From Rhizobacter sp. (GTDB lineage Bacteria > Pseudomonadota > Gammaproteobacteria > Burkholderiales > Burkholderiaceae_C), in contig JAJKJU010000235.1 in assembly GCA_021153565.1 (NCBI GenBank), positions 1 through 35,137 of the forward strand: a DNA stretch of 35,137 nt, written 5' to 3'. The notes beneath the pieces are model-generated. The model ran no database searches, was not told the DNA's origin, and saw only the letters and a program-made list of their open reading frames with translations. Below are positions 1-7,236 of the stretch, piece after piece. The position numbers and the translations under genes are program-made. Each line of letters begins with the position of its first letter. Positions within the stretch are counted from its first letter, which is position 1.

Positions 1-100
1 AATGCTCGCCATAGCACGAGCTATGGCTGCGCTTTGCGCCTAGATCAGGCGCCTTTTGACGTGCTGCTCGGACACGCTCGAAATACTCTCAGCCTCTGAG
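1..100 (-). repeat. 166-bp palindromic repeat, copy 1 (cut by window start)
   Basis: This is the right-hand 100 bp of the dispersed element found six times in the window. It holds the inner hairpin (GCCATAGC / GCTATGGC, about 10-27), the small palindrome around CTAG, the CGTGCTGCTCGGACACGCTCG segment in part, and the terminal repeat ending AATACTCTCAGCCTCTGAG at 100. It has the same orientation as copies 2 and 6 and opposite to copies 3, 4 and 5. The missing left half lies outside the window. Confidence 0.93.
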
Positions 101-165
101 GTAGCCCTGAAAAACCGCGGCGGCGGTGATTCAATTCGCCGCGGCGTTGGCGCATCATGGTGACC

Positions 166-435
166 ATGGCACGCTTCGAATTCACGCCGCAACTGCGGCG
201 CTTCACCGAGACCCCAGTCGTGGATACCGATGCGACGACCCTGCGGGGCGGCCTCGAAGCCACCTTCGCCAGGAACCCGCGCCTTCGCGGCTACGTACTC
301 GACGACCAGGGCCACCTGCGGGCCAACGTCGTTGTGTTCATCGACGGCCGCCGCAGCACCGATCGCGTGTCCTTGAATGATCCGCTGCGTGCTGACGGCA
401 AGGTGTACGTCTTGCAGGCCTTGTCGGGTGGCTGA
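166..435 (+). CDS. MoaD/ThiS-like ubiquitin-fold protein with C-terminal Gly-Gly
   Basis: The product is an 89-residue beta-grasp protein of the MoaD/ThiS sulfur-carrier superfamily, ending in the exposed tail QALSGG. In this family the C-terminal Gly-Gly is adenylated and thiocarboxylated by an E1-like enzyme (MoeB/ThiF). I chose the ATG at 166 (MARFEFTPQLRRF) because homologues I know begin this way; an ATG at 157 would add three residues. Neither start has a clear ribosome-binding site. The stop is 35 bp before the BNR propeller gene, so the two are probably co-transcribed. No moaE, thiG, E1 or JAB-peptidase gene is nearby, so classical molybdopterin or thiazole synthesis is not indicated. 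The partner and process are unknown. Confidence 0.85.
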   Translation: MARFEFTPQLRRFTETPVVDTDATTLRGGLEATFARNPRLRGYVLDDQGHLRANVVVFIDGRRSTDRVSLNDPLRADGKVYVLQALSGG

Positions 436-470
436 TCACCCGACTCATCCTCTCACAAAGGGACATTTTC

Positions 471-1544
471 ATGACCGATCGCGCTTGGGTTGCCACTCGC
501 AAGGGGCTTTTCGAATTGCGTCGCAAGGGCTCCGACTGGAGCATCGCCAACGTGAGTTTTCTCGGCGAGCCGGTGTCGATGGTGCTGCCGCCCACCTCAT
601 CGAGCCGCATGCTTGCGGCCTTGAACCTCGGGCACTTTGGCGTGAAGGTGCACGCGTCGGATGACGGTGGTGTGAACTGGCATGAGGTGACGACGCCGGC
701 CTATCCGGAGCAACCGGCAGAGGCGACAGGTGTGGCGTGGAAGCTCGTGCAGATCTGGTCGATGGAATCGCGCAACGGCACGATCTGGGCGGGGACCTTG
801 CCGGGCGGCTTGTTTCGCTCAGACGACGGTGGGTCGAGCTGGAAGTTGAACGAGGCGCTATGGCACAAGCCCGAGCGCACCGAATGGTTCGGCGGCGGCT
901 ACGACGTGCCGGGGATCCATTCAATCGCTCCTCATCCGACGCGTCCGGAAGAGATGCTCGTCGGGATCAGTTGTGGCGGCGCCTGGGTCACCAAGGACGA
1001 CGGTGCGACGTGGGCGCTGCAGGCCACTGGCATGCGCGCCGCGTACATGCCGCCTGATCAGGCCGAAAACCCTAACACGCAGGATCCTCACCGCATCGTG
1101 CGCTGCCCCGCGAAGCCGGACGTGTTGTGGACGCAGCATCACAACGGTATCTGGAAAAGCGTGGACGATGCCGTGTCGTGGCAGGAGGTGACGACCTCGC
1201 CGCTGTCGAGCTTTGGTTTCGCGGTTGCTGTCGATCCGTCGGACGCGGACACCGCGTGGTTCGTGCCGGGCGTGGCCGATCAGCAGCGCGTGCCGGTTGC
1301 GGGCGCGCTGGCGGTCAATCGCACGCGGGATGGCGGAAAGAGCTTCGAGACGCTGCGCAAGGGCTTGCCACAGCTTGCGTGCTACGACCTCATCTATCGC
1401 CACGGGCTGTCGGTGGCGCCCGATGGGAAGCAGTTGCTGATGGGCAGCACGACCGGTGGGTTGTGGGCGTCTGGGGACGCCGGCGATTCATGGGCGACGC
1501 TGTCAAATCACTTGCCGCCGATTTACGCCGTGCGATTCGGGTAA
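471..1544 (+). CDS. BNR/Asp-box beta-propeller protein (sialidase-like fold)
   Basis: The 357-residue protein has no signal peptide and is built of propeller blades carrying Asp-box motifs. These are SDDGGVNW near residue 63, SDDGGSSW near 117, TKDDGATW near 175, SVDDAVSW near 230, TRDGGKSF near 286 and SGDAGDSW near 334. Such proteins are often auto-annotated as exo-alpha-sialidase or glycosyl hydrolase. I see no secretion signal or sialidase catalytic signature (no N-terminal RIP motif), so a catalytic role should not be assumed. AAAGGGA sits 7-8 nt before the ATG. It follows the MoaD-like gene by 35 bp, and the pair is likely a functional unit. It converges on rarD with only 22 bp between the stops. 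Confidence 0.85.
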   Translation: MTDRAWVATRKGLFELRRKGSDWSIANVSFLGEPVSMVLPPTSSSRMLAALNLGHFGVKVHASDDGGVNWHEVTTPAYPEQPAEATGVAWKLVQIWSMESRNGTIWAGTLPGGLFRSDDGGSSWKLNEALWHKPERTEWFGGGYDVPGIHSIAPHPTRPEEMLVGISCGGAWVTKDDGATWALQATGMRAAYMPPDQAENPNTQDPHRIVRCPAKPDVLWTQHHNGIWKSVDDAVSWQEVTTSPLSSFGFAVAVDPSDADTAWFVPGVADQQRVPVAGALAVNRTRDGGKSFETLRKGLPQLACYDLIYRHGLSVAPDGKQLLMGSTTGGLWASGDAGDSWATLSNHLPPIYAVRFG

Positions 1545-1566
1545 TTCATCCTTCAATGACAGCGGA

Positions 1567-2460
1567 TCAATCCGGTTCCAGCACCGTCCGCTGCACCGCG
1601 CTCGTCTGCAGCAATCCTTCCATGCTGTAGATCACCAGCGCCGCCCAGATCAGCAGAAATCCTACGATCCGCGGGCCAGCAAACGGCTCGTTGAACAGCC
1701 ACACCCCGAGCCCGAACTGGATTGTCGGACCGATGTACTGCAGGATGCCGAGCGTGCTCATACGAATCCGCCGGGCCCCCGCTGCGAACAGAAGCAGCGG
1801 AATGGCGGTGACTGGCCCGATGCCGATCAGCATGGCATTCACGAGCGCACTGTCCGCCGGAAAGCTGCTCTCGCCGCGCGCTGCAGAAAACGCGAGCATT
1901 GCAAGTGCCGGGGGGGCGAGCAGCATTGTCTCTAGCGCCAACCCTTCCAGCGCTCCCAGCGTGGCGGTCTTGCGCATCAAGCCGTAGCCACCGAAAGTGC
2001 AGGCAAGGACCAGTGCGATCCACGGAAACTGCCCGCCCTGCATGGCAAGCCACATCACCCCTGCGGCAGCCAATCCCACGGCCGCCCACTGTGCCGGACG
2101 CAGCCGCTCCTTGAGCACGGTGTACCCCAGCAGAACGTTCACAAGCGGCGTGATGAAGTATCCGAGGCTCGCATCGATCACGTGCCCGTGCGTGACCGAC
2201 CAGATGTAGGTGAGCCAGTTGGCCGACAGCAGCAGCGCACTCACGGCGAACGCGCCGATGACCTTGGGCCTGCGAACAGCCTCTGCGAGCCACGACCAAT
2301 GCTTGCGCGCGCTCAGCACGAGCAGCAGGAAGATGAGCGACCACACAATGCGATGCACAAGCACGTCGATCGGAGCGATGCTCGCCAACTGCTTGAAGTA
2401 GAGAGGAAACAGGCCCCAGCACGCATAGGCGAGGCCGGCGCTGAGAATGCCGGGATTCAT
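1567..2460 (-). CDS. rarD: EamA-family transporter RarD
   Basis: This is a 297-residue inner-membrane protein of the drug/metabolite transporter superfamily. It has about ten hydrophobic helices in two EamA halves. The N-terminal GLAYACWGLFPLYFKQL and the internal SVTHGHVIDASLGYFITPL are characteristic of RarD. RarD is named from a chloramphenicol-sensitivity locus and its substrate is not established. Length and both ends match the family. It is transcribed alone towards the BNR gene. The 76 bp between its start and the ychJ stop show no further gene. Confidence 0.9.
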   Translation of the reverse strand: MNPGILSAGLAYACWGLFPLYFKQLASIAPIDVLVHRIVWSLIFLLLVLSARKHWSWLAEAVRRPKVIGAFAVSALLLSANWLTYIWSVTHGHVIDASLGYFITPLVNVLLGYTVLKERLRPAQWAAVGLAAAGVMWLAMQGGQFPWIALVLACTFGGYGLMRKTATLGALEGLALETMLLAPPALAMLAFSAARGESSFPADSALVNAMLIGIGPVTAIPLLLFAAGARRIRMSTLGILQYIGPTIQFGLGVWLFNEPFAGPRIVGFLLIWAALVIYSMEGLLQTSAVQRTVLEPD

Positions 2461-2536
2461 GAGATACGAGGGAAGGAAACGAGAGAAGCCGCGAGGCGGA
2501 CTCCTATTGTGTCAGGGCGAACGGTGGTGTCGCGTT

Positions 2537-2935
2537 TCAGCCGACATCGCCGTCCACGTAATACCACCGACCTTGTTCGCGCACGAAGCGGCTGAGTTCA
2601 TGTAGCCGGTGCGCTCGTCCTGCAAGCTTGCTTCGGGCCACGAATTCGACGGTTGCGTGGTCGGCGTCCTGCTGGATCGCTCGCTTCACATCCAGCCCCA
2701 ACCACTTCATCCCCGGCGGATCGGGCTCCAGATCCGCTGGCCGCGTGCTGATGTGCCAGGTCGCGAGCAGGTAGTCGCGAAGGCCGAGCACGAAGGCGCT
2801 GTAGCGCGATCGCATCAAGGCTTCGGCGCTTGGTGCTTGCAAGTGTTGCGGCCCGTCGTGATAGCGACCGCAGCAGGCGGCATGAGTCAATTTGGAGCCG
2901 CAAGGGCAGGGGGCGGATGACAGGTCGGATGACAT
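2537..2935 (-). CDS. YchJ family protein with SEC-C zinc motif
   Basis: This is a small cytoplasmic protein of the YchJ/UPF0225 family, about 132 residues from the chosen start MSSDLS. The N-terminal CPCGSKLTHAACCG is the SEC-C zinc-binding motif. The body (AEALMRSRYSAFVLGLRDYL, then LGLDVKRAI, then HELSRFVREQGRWYYVDG) is the NTF2-like YchJ domain and is complete. Upstream in-frame starts at 2941 and 2968 would add 2 and 11 residues; the longer one overlaps the preceding small ORF. The molecular function of the family is unknown. It probably shares a transcript with that ORF, which starts beside the LexA box. Confidence 0.85.
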   Translation of the reverse strand: MSSDLSSAPCPCGSKLTHAACCGRYHDGPQHLQAPSAEALMRSRYSAFVLGLRDYLLATWHISTRPADLEPDPPGMKWLGLDVKRAIQQDADHATVEFVARSKLAGRAHRLHELSRFVREQGRWYYVDGDVG

Positions 2936-2957
2936 TGGCATGCAGGTCAGCGAAGTT

Positions 2958-3164
2958 TCAGCTCCCAAGTCTCGCCGATGCGATCACGGCCGAAGCCATG
3001 GTGGGCTCAACGAGCAGCAGCCTCAGTTGCACGATGCCGTCGATCGATTCGTGAATCTTGTCGTCACGCGCCTGCACGAGGTACATGCAACCCGCGTTGC
3101 TGCCGTCGCGCAGTCCTTGGCAATCCAGCACGTCAGTCTGGTCTTCACTCCAAAAATCTCCCAT
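2958..3164 (-). CDS. small hypothetical protein divergent from imuA
   Basis: This is a 68-residue ORF (start MGDFWSEDQTDVLDCQGL, end ASARLGS) that I do not recognise. It has no signal peptide or membrane helix, and its two Cys residues lie near the middle. GC at third codon positions is roughly 70 percent by eye, better in the second two-thirds, which supports coding. Its ATG is only 11 nt from the perfect LexA site at 3176-3191 and it reads away from imuA, directly into ychJ. It may therefore be an SOS-regulated leader gene of a ychJ transcript. It could also be a spurious ORF in the divergent promoter region; I hold it at about even odds. Confidence 0.5.
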   Translation of the reverse strand: MGDFWSEDQTDVLDCQGLRDGSNAGCMYLVQARDDKIHESIDGIVQLRLLLVEPTMASAVIASARLGS

Positions 3165-3173
3165 TGCGCCAAA

Positions 3174-3192
3174 TACTGTATAAAAATACAGT
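3174..3192. promoter_or_regulatory. LexA box (SOS operator) of imuA and the divergent small ORF
   Basis: The sequence TACTGTATAAAAATACAGT contains a perfect CTGT-N8-ACAG palindrome (CTGT 3176-3179, ACAG 3188-3191). This matches the betaproteobacterial/gammaproteobacterial LexA consensus exactly. It lies 7 nt before the imuA ATG and 11 nt before the start of the divergent 68-residue ORF. LexA bound here should block both promoters. Confidence 0.93.
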
Positions 3193-3198
3193 CATCTC

Positions 3199-4053
3199 AT
3201 GGATGCACTGCCCACCGTCATTTCGCAGCTTTTCGTGCCGCCTTCTTCCCCGAAGGCGCGCGGCGGCGCTGCGGGTGTGGCCTCGGTGCCTACCCATCGG
3301 CATCCGCTCGCCCCCGAAACCCTTCATCCGGCTCTCTGGCTCGGCCACCAACTTGGCCGCCAGATAGATCAAGCTGTTTCCAGTGGCTTCCCTGCACTCA
3401 ATGCCGAACTGCCCGGCGGCGGGTGGCCGCGGCGGGTGTTGAGCGAGTTGCTGCTGCCGCATCCCGGCGTGGGCGAAATGCGTCTGCTGAGCCCCGTCCT
3501 TGCTTCGGTGCAGCAGGCTGGGCGGCTCGTGATGCTCTTCGATCCGCCACAGGAACTCTGCGCCTGGGCGCTTTCGCAGATGGGGCTCGACATCGCCCAG
3601 CTTCTCGTCATCCACACCCGTTGCAAGGTGGTGGCGGGAAGCGACAGCCTCTGGGCACTGGAACAGGCCTTGAAGAGCGGCCATGTGGGAGCAGTGCTTG
3701 CCTGGTTGCCGCCGCGCCTGCGGGCAGAGCGCCTGCGGCGGCTTCAGCTCGCAGCACATGCCCATGACGGTCCGGCCTTCTTGATCCGCGAAACCGCCGC
3801 GCAGCAGCGGCCCACTGCGGCGCCTTTACGCCTGGCCTTGCGTCCGGGCGGGGCCGACATGCTCGACGTGCGCGTGCTCAAACGCCGCGGCCCGCCGCTT
3901 GAAACCCCACTGCGCCTGCAACTGCCGCCTGTGCTGTCTGCCGCGGCACGATTGCGCGCGGGCCAGCCCATCGATGCATCGGGTGCGCGACCGACGCCGT
4001 CGTCGTCGCAGCAGGCTTTGCAAGGCGCCACCTTCATCAATCTCGCGTCCTGA
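3199..4053 (+). CDS. imuA: SOS mutagenesis accessory protein ImuA
   Basis: This is a 284-residue RecA/SulA-like protein of the ImuA family. It works with ImuB and DnaE2 in SOS-induced error-prone translesion synthesis. Family landmarks are HPALWLGHQLGRQ, then GFPALNAELPGGGWPRRVLS near residues 63-82, then the degenerate ATPase core (GRLVMLFDPPQELCAWAL, VGAVLAWLPPRLRAERLRRL). No classical Walker A is seen, as usual for ImuA. The ATG at 3199 sits 7 nt after the LexA box, an unusually short leader. The stop codon TGA at 4051-4053 is the first triplet of repeat copy 2, so the C-terminus may have been reset by the insertion. imuB follows after 374 bp rather than the usual near-overlap. Confidence 0.9.
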   Translation: MDALPTVISQLFVPPSSPKARGGAAGVASVPTHRHPLAPETLHPALWLGHQLGRQIDQAVSSGFPALNAELPGGGWPRRVLSELLLPHPGVGEMRLLSPVLASVQQAGRLVMLFDPPQELCAWALSQMGLDIAQLLVIHTRCKVVAGSDSLWALEQALKSGHVGAVLAWLPPRLRAERLRRLQLAAHAHDGPAFLIRETAAQQRPTAAPLRLALRPGGADMLDVRVLKRRGPPLETPLRLQLPPVLSAAARLRAGQPIDASGARPTPSSSQQALQGATFINLAS

Positions 4054-4369
4054 GAGGTTGAGAGTATTTCGATCATGCCCGCTCATCACGCCAAAAGACT
4101 CCTGCTCGTCGTTGCAAATGCTCGCCATAGCACGAGCTATGGCTGCGCTTTGCGCCTAGGAGTCTGCGCGGCAGAAGGTTTGAGAAATATTCATTCGAAA
4201 TCCGACCTCGCAAAATCGCCCAGGATCGATCTTCTCGATCTTGCCAAGGGGTCAGCGACCACTGAAATTGCCACTTTCGGCGGCAACGATCTTCTGCCGC
4301 GCAGACTCCTAGATCAGGTGCCTTTTGACGTGCTGCTCGGACACGCTCGAAATACTCTCAGCCTCTGAG
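4051..4369 (-). repeat. 166-bp palindromic repeat, copy 2, interrupted by a MITE
   Basis: The left end TGAGAGGTTGAGAGTATTTC at 4051 and the right end AATACTCTCAGCCTCTGAG bound a copy in the same orientation as copies 1 and 6. It is split at its CTAG by the 149-bp element at 4160-4308; without that insert it would be about 166 bp. The imuA stop codon is formed by its first three bases. Just beyond its right end, AGCCTCTGAGAG occurs a second time. The whole block sits between imuA and imuB, which have no other DNA between them except about 58 bp before imuB. Confidence 0.93.
4160..4308. mobile_element. MITE nested in repeat copy 2
   Basis: The 149-bp non-coding insert has perfect terminal inverted repeats GAGTCTGCGCGGCAGAAG (left, 4160-4177) and its complement (right, 4291-4308). 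It is flanked by CTAG at 4156-4159 and 4309-4312. Copies 1, 3, 4 and 5 of the host repeat have a single CTAG at this place, so the insertion and the 4-bp target duplication can be read directly. The interior (4178-4290) has no ORF. A YTAR-type 4-bp target is typical of some IS5-group transposases, but which transposase mobilises this element cannot be told from the window. It is the only copy here. Confidence 0.88.
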
Positions 4370-4427
4370 AGAGCCTCTGAGAGGGAGGCTGATTGCGGCA
4401 CCATGTCTTGCACAAGCTCCGGATTCA

Positions 4428-5981
4428 ATGCTCATGTTGTGGATTGCATTGCACCTGCCGATGTTGTCGCTGGAGTCTTTCGCGGCCACCTTGCCGCGGC
4501 AGGCCGAAGGTGTTGATCCAGCGCCGCAGCCCATCGCCCTGGTGGACATGCATTGCATCGTCAGCGCCAACGCCGCCGCGCAAGCCTTGGGCGTGCACCC
4601 CGGACTCAAGCGCGCCACCGCACTCGCCTTGGCACCCCACATCGTGCTGGGCGAAGCCGATGCCGCGCGCGACATGCGAGCCATCGTGAGCGTGGCGCAT
4701 GCGGCGCTCGCCTTCACGCCCTCGGTCACGCTCGAAGACCACGAAGATTCGCAGGCCGCGCCGCACACCGTCTTGCTCGAAGTGCGTGCGAGCCTGCGTT
4801 ACTTCGGCGGACGCAATCGGCTGCTTCGACGGCTTCATGCCGCGCTCGTGCCTCTTGGTCACACGGTGCATTGCGCGAGTGCGCCTACGCCCAAGGGCGC
4901 GGCCCTGCTCGCATGCATGCCTGATCCGCCCGAAGGCCGCCACGCCGCCGACCTGTCCGCGCTCAATCGCATGCTCGACGCCGTGCCGGTGTGGCTCATC
5001 GGCCCGGGGCGCGAGCATTGGGAGGCCTTGCAGGGCATGGGCCTGCGCATGCTGTCCGACTTGCGCGGGCTGCCGCGCAGCGGGCTTGCACGGCGTTTCA
5101 GTGAAGGCCTGCTCGACGACATCGATCGCGCCCGCGGCGTGAAGCCCGACCCGCGCACCTGGGTCAGCCTCTGCGAAACGTTCGACAGTCGGCTCGAACT
5201 CTTCGCACGTGCCGACACCACCGAGCAGGTGCTGCACGGCGCGTCGATGCTTCTGGCGCGACTCGTGGCGTGGGCATCGGCCCAGCATGCGCAGGTGAGC
5301 CGGTTCACGCTGCACATGCAGCATGAATCGCGGCATCGGCACGACGCGCAGACGCCTGCCGACAGCAGGCTCGACATCGCATTGGCCGAACCCTCGCGCG
5401 ACATCTCCCATCTGCTCGTGCTGATGCGCGAACGGCTCGCGAACCTGAAACTCGTGGCTCCCACGCTCGAGCTGCGCATTACCTGCGCCGATGTCGTTCA
5501 CCGTACCCCGCCCAACAGCGAGCTTTTTCCGAGTGCCCGAAGCGAACGCGAGGGGCTCACCCGGCTCATCGAACGGCTGCAGGCTCGGCTCGGCTGCGAG
5601 CAGGTGCAGCGGATTCATCAAGTGGAAGACCATCGGCCCGAACTTGCCACCGGGGCGTGTGTTGCCGATGCGGCGCCGCGAGGCGCGACGAAGCCGGTAC
5701 CCCGCGTCTTTCGCGGCCCGCAACGCCCGGTGTGGCTGCTTGCGCAACCCGAGCCTCTGCCTGAATGGCAATTGCGTCCGCTGCTCGACGGCCGCCCCTT
5801 GCAACTCCTGTGCGGCCCCGAGCGCATCGAAGCCGGCTGGTGGGACGCCGCCCTGGCCGAGCGCGACTACTTCATCGCCCAGGCAAGCGACGGCGCACTG
5901 GTGTGGATCTACCGCGCGCGGCTACCGATGTCGGTGGCGCAAGAAGGGCAGGGGTGGTTTTTGCATGGGCGCTTCGGTTGA
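4428..5981 (+). CDS. imuB: ImuB, catalytically inactive Y-family polymerase homologue
   Basis: This 517-residue protein belongs to the ImuB family. ImuB is an inactive Y-family polymerase that links the DnaE2 mutasome to the sliding clamp during SOS mutagenesis. The start MLMLWIALHLPMLSLESF is typical; an ATG at 4434 would give MLWIALHLP. The first motif reads IALVDMHCIV near residues 36-45, not the DxDxFFA of active enzymes. At the second (about 116-128) LLEVRASLRYFGG replaces the SxDE carboxylates, so no polymerase activity is expected. The C-terminus (WWDAALAERDYFIAQA, WIYRARLP, WFLHGRFG) is intact. I could not pick out a clear clamp-binding peptide. With repeat copy 2 plus the MITE between it and imuA, its expression depends on read-through or on a promoter I cannot identify. 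Confidence 0.9.
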   Translation: MLMLWIALHLPMLSLESFAATLPRQAEGVDPAPQPIALVDMHCIVSANAAAQALGVHPGLKRATALALAPHIVLGEADAARDMRAIVSVAHAALAFTPSVTLEDHEDSQAAPHTVLLEVRASLRYFGGRNRLLRRLHAALVPLGHTVHCASAPTPKGAALLACMPDPPEGRHAADLSALNRMLDAVPVWLIGPGREHWEALQGMGLRMLSDLRGLPRSGLARRFSEGLLDDIDRARGVKPDPRTWVSLCETFDSRLELFARADTTEQVLHGASMLLARLVAWASAQHAQVSRFTLHMQHESRHRHDAQTPADSRLDIALAEPSRDISHLLVLMRERLANLKLVAPTLELRITCADVVHRTPPNSELFPSARSEREGLTRLIERLQARLGCEQVQRIHQVEDHRPELATGACVADAAPRGATKPVPRVFRGPQRPVWLLAQPEPLPEWQLRPLLDGRPLQLLCGPERIEAGWWDAALAERDYFIAQASDGALVWIYRARLPMSVAQEGQGWFLHGRFG

Positions 5982-6010
5982 GAGGCGTCAACCCAACATC
6001 CGTTCGCACA

Positions 6011-6067
6011 CTGAGCTTGTCGAAGTGCACTCCCAAGCGCGGCTTCGACAAGCTCAGAGGCTGAGAG
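6011..6067. repeat. REP-type inverted repeat plus a solo end of the 166-bp element
   Basis: CTGAGCTTGTCGAAG (6011-6025) and its exact complement (6043-6057) flank a 17-nt spacer. This is a widespread REP-like motif of betaproteobacteria. It lies between the convergent imuB and dapD stops and could act as a transcription barrier. The right arm runs directly into CTCAGAGGCTGAGAG (6053-6067), which matches the terminus of the 166-bp element without the rest of it. Confidence 0.8.
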
Positions 6068-6070
6068 TTC

Positions 6071-6952
6071 TCACGAGCGCAGCAATTCATTGATGCTGGT
6101 CTTCGCCCTTGTCTGCTCGTCCACCGTCTTCACGATGACTGCACACGACGTGCTGTAGCTGCCATCGGTCGCGGGAAGCATGCCCGGAATCACCACCGAC
6201 CCGCTCGGCACACGACCATGGCTGATTTCCCGCGTCTGCCGATCCAGGATCTTGGTGCTCTGGCTCAAGTGCACGCCCGTCGCGATCACGGAGTTTTCTT
6301 CCACCACCACACCTTCAACCACCGACGAATGCGTGCCAATGAAGCAGTTGTCCTCGATGATCGTCGGATGGGCCTGCATCGGTTCGAGTACGCCACCGAT
6401 GCACACGCCCACGCTGAGGTGCACGTTCTTGCCGATCTGCGCGCACGAGCCCACGTTGACCCAGCCGTCGACCATCGTGCCTTCATCGACGTAAGCGCCG
6501 ATGTTGATGAAGCTGGGCATCACGACCACATTGCGCCCGAGGAACGCGCCGTGGCGCGCGACCGCCGGTGGCACGATGCGCACCCCGCTCGCGCGCATGT
6601 CGCTCTCGTCGAGACCGGCAAACTTGGATTCAACCTTGTCGAAGAACGATAGGTCACCGGCACGAAGCAGCCGGTTGTCGCTCAGGCGAAACGAGAGAAG
6701 TACCGCCTTCTTGATCCATTGATTGACCGTCCATTGGCCCACACCGTGTCGCTCTGCTACGCGAAGCTCGCCTGCGTCCAGCCCATCAATGACGATGTCA
6801 ACGACGTCGTGCACGAGAGGTGCATGGATTGCACCGGGGCCGGCACCCCAGGCCCGCTCGATGACATCAGCCAGATCTTGCAAAGGCCAACCGCCGAGTT
6901 CGAACCCAGATTTGTCCGGGGCGCGAGTCGATCTGACCAATGGGTCTCGCAT
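6071..6952 (-). CDS. DapD-family tetrahydrodipicolinate N-succinyltransferase, divergent
   Basis: This 293-residue left-handed beta-helix acyltransferase is clearly of the DapD family, which succinylates tetrahydrodipicolinate in lysine and diaminopimelate synthesis. Landmarks are [49 protein letters not shown] and the C-terminal [12 protein letters not shown]. It departs from sequences that are nearly invariant in DapD as I know it: [12 protein letters not shown] for [20 protein letters not shown] for SGGVGIGG, and [11 protein letters not shown] for IGARSEVVEGV. It also has an N-terminus about 18 residues longer. AAGGAG lies 9 nt before the ATG. No dapC, dapE or other lysine gene is adjacent. 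It may be a paralogue with another substrate or a fast-evolving ortholog. Confidence 0.85.
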   Translation of the reverse strand: MRDPLVRSTRAPDKSGFELGGWPLQDLADVIERAWGAGPGAIHAPLVHDVVDIVIDGLDAGELRVAERHGVGQWTVNQWIKKAVLLSFRLSDNRLLRAGDLSFFDKVESKFAGLDESDMRASGVRIVPPAVARHGAFLGRNVVVMPSFINIGAYVDEGTMVDGWVNVGSCAQIGKNVHLSVGVCIGGVLEPMQAHPTIIEDNCFIGTHSSVVEGVVVEENSVIATGVHLSQSTKILDRQTREISHGRVPSGSVVIPGMLPATDGSYSTSCAVIVKTVDEQTRAKTSINELLRS

Positions 6953-7236
6953 GGCGATGGCTCCTTCCTGTGCCTCGGCTGGTCAGCAAGCAATGTGTCA
7001 GACGACAGTGACCAGGAGGTCTTGTGGCGTTCTTGGAGCGGTGATGCTGGCACGAAGTTCGTCAGCTGTCAGCACCCCGTGCGTGGGTTGGGTATGTCAT
7101 GCCGTCTCTCAGACGACAGGGTTTCCCCATCCAAGATCGAATGAAGAGACCCGGCTCTGCGGAGGTCGGGCGGCTGAGAGGCTGTTGGCGTGCCCACCAC
7201 CTCGCGCAACTCACCTGAAACGTTGCTGCTTCGGTC
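6953..7236. other. non-coding region upstream of the dapD homologue
   Basis: No convincing gene is present. The 11-mer TCAGACGACAG occurs twice in the same orientation, at 6998-7008 and 7109-7119. The first is part of TGTC-AGAC-GACA, an interrupted palindrome. Their position upstream of the minus-strand dapD homologue fits a promoter or operator region, but no regulator is encoded nearby. Confidence 0.4.

Noticed and set aside
166-435. Calling the small Gly-Gly protein moaD (molybdopterin synthase small subunit)
   Set aside because: No moaE or other molybdopterin gene is nearby and the partner is a BNR propeller; only the fold and tail are supported.
471-1544. Calling the Asp-box propeller a sialidase
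   Set aside because: There is no signal peptide and I cannot see the sialidase catalytic residues; Asp boxes alone do not show enzyme activity.
4051-4369. Integron attC sites or CRISPR repeats as an explanation of the 166-bp family
   Set aside because: There are no GTTRRRY/RYYYAAC core sites, no integrase, no regular spacing, and copies lie in both orientations between unrelated housekeeping genes.
4425-5804. 459-codon ORF on the minus strand opposite imuB
   Set aside because: It mirrors imuB, which has clear family motifs and proper codon bias; the minus-strand product is low-complexity Arg/His/Gly-rich sequence with no domain.
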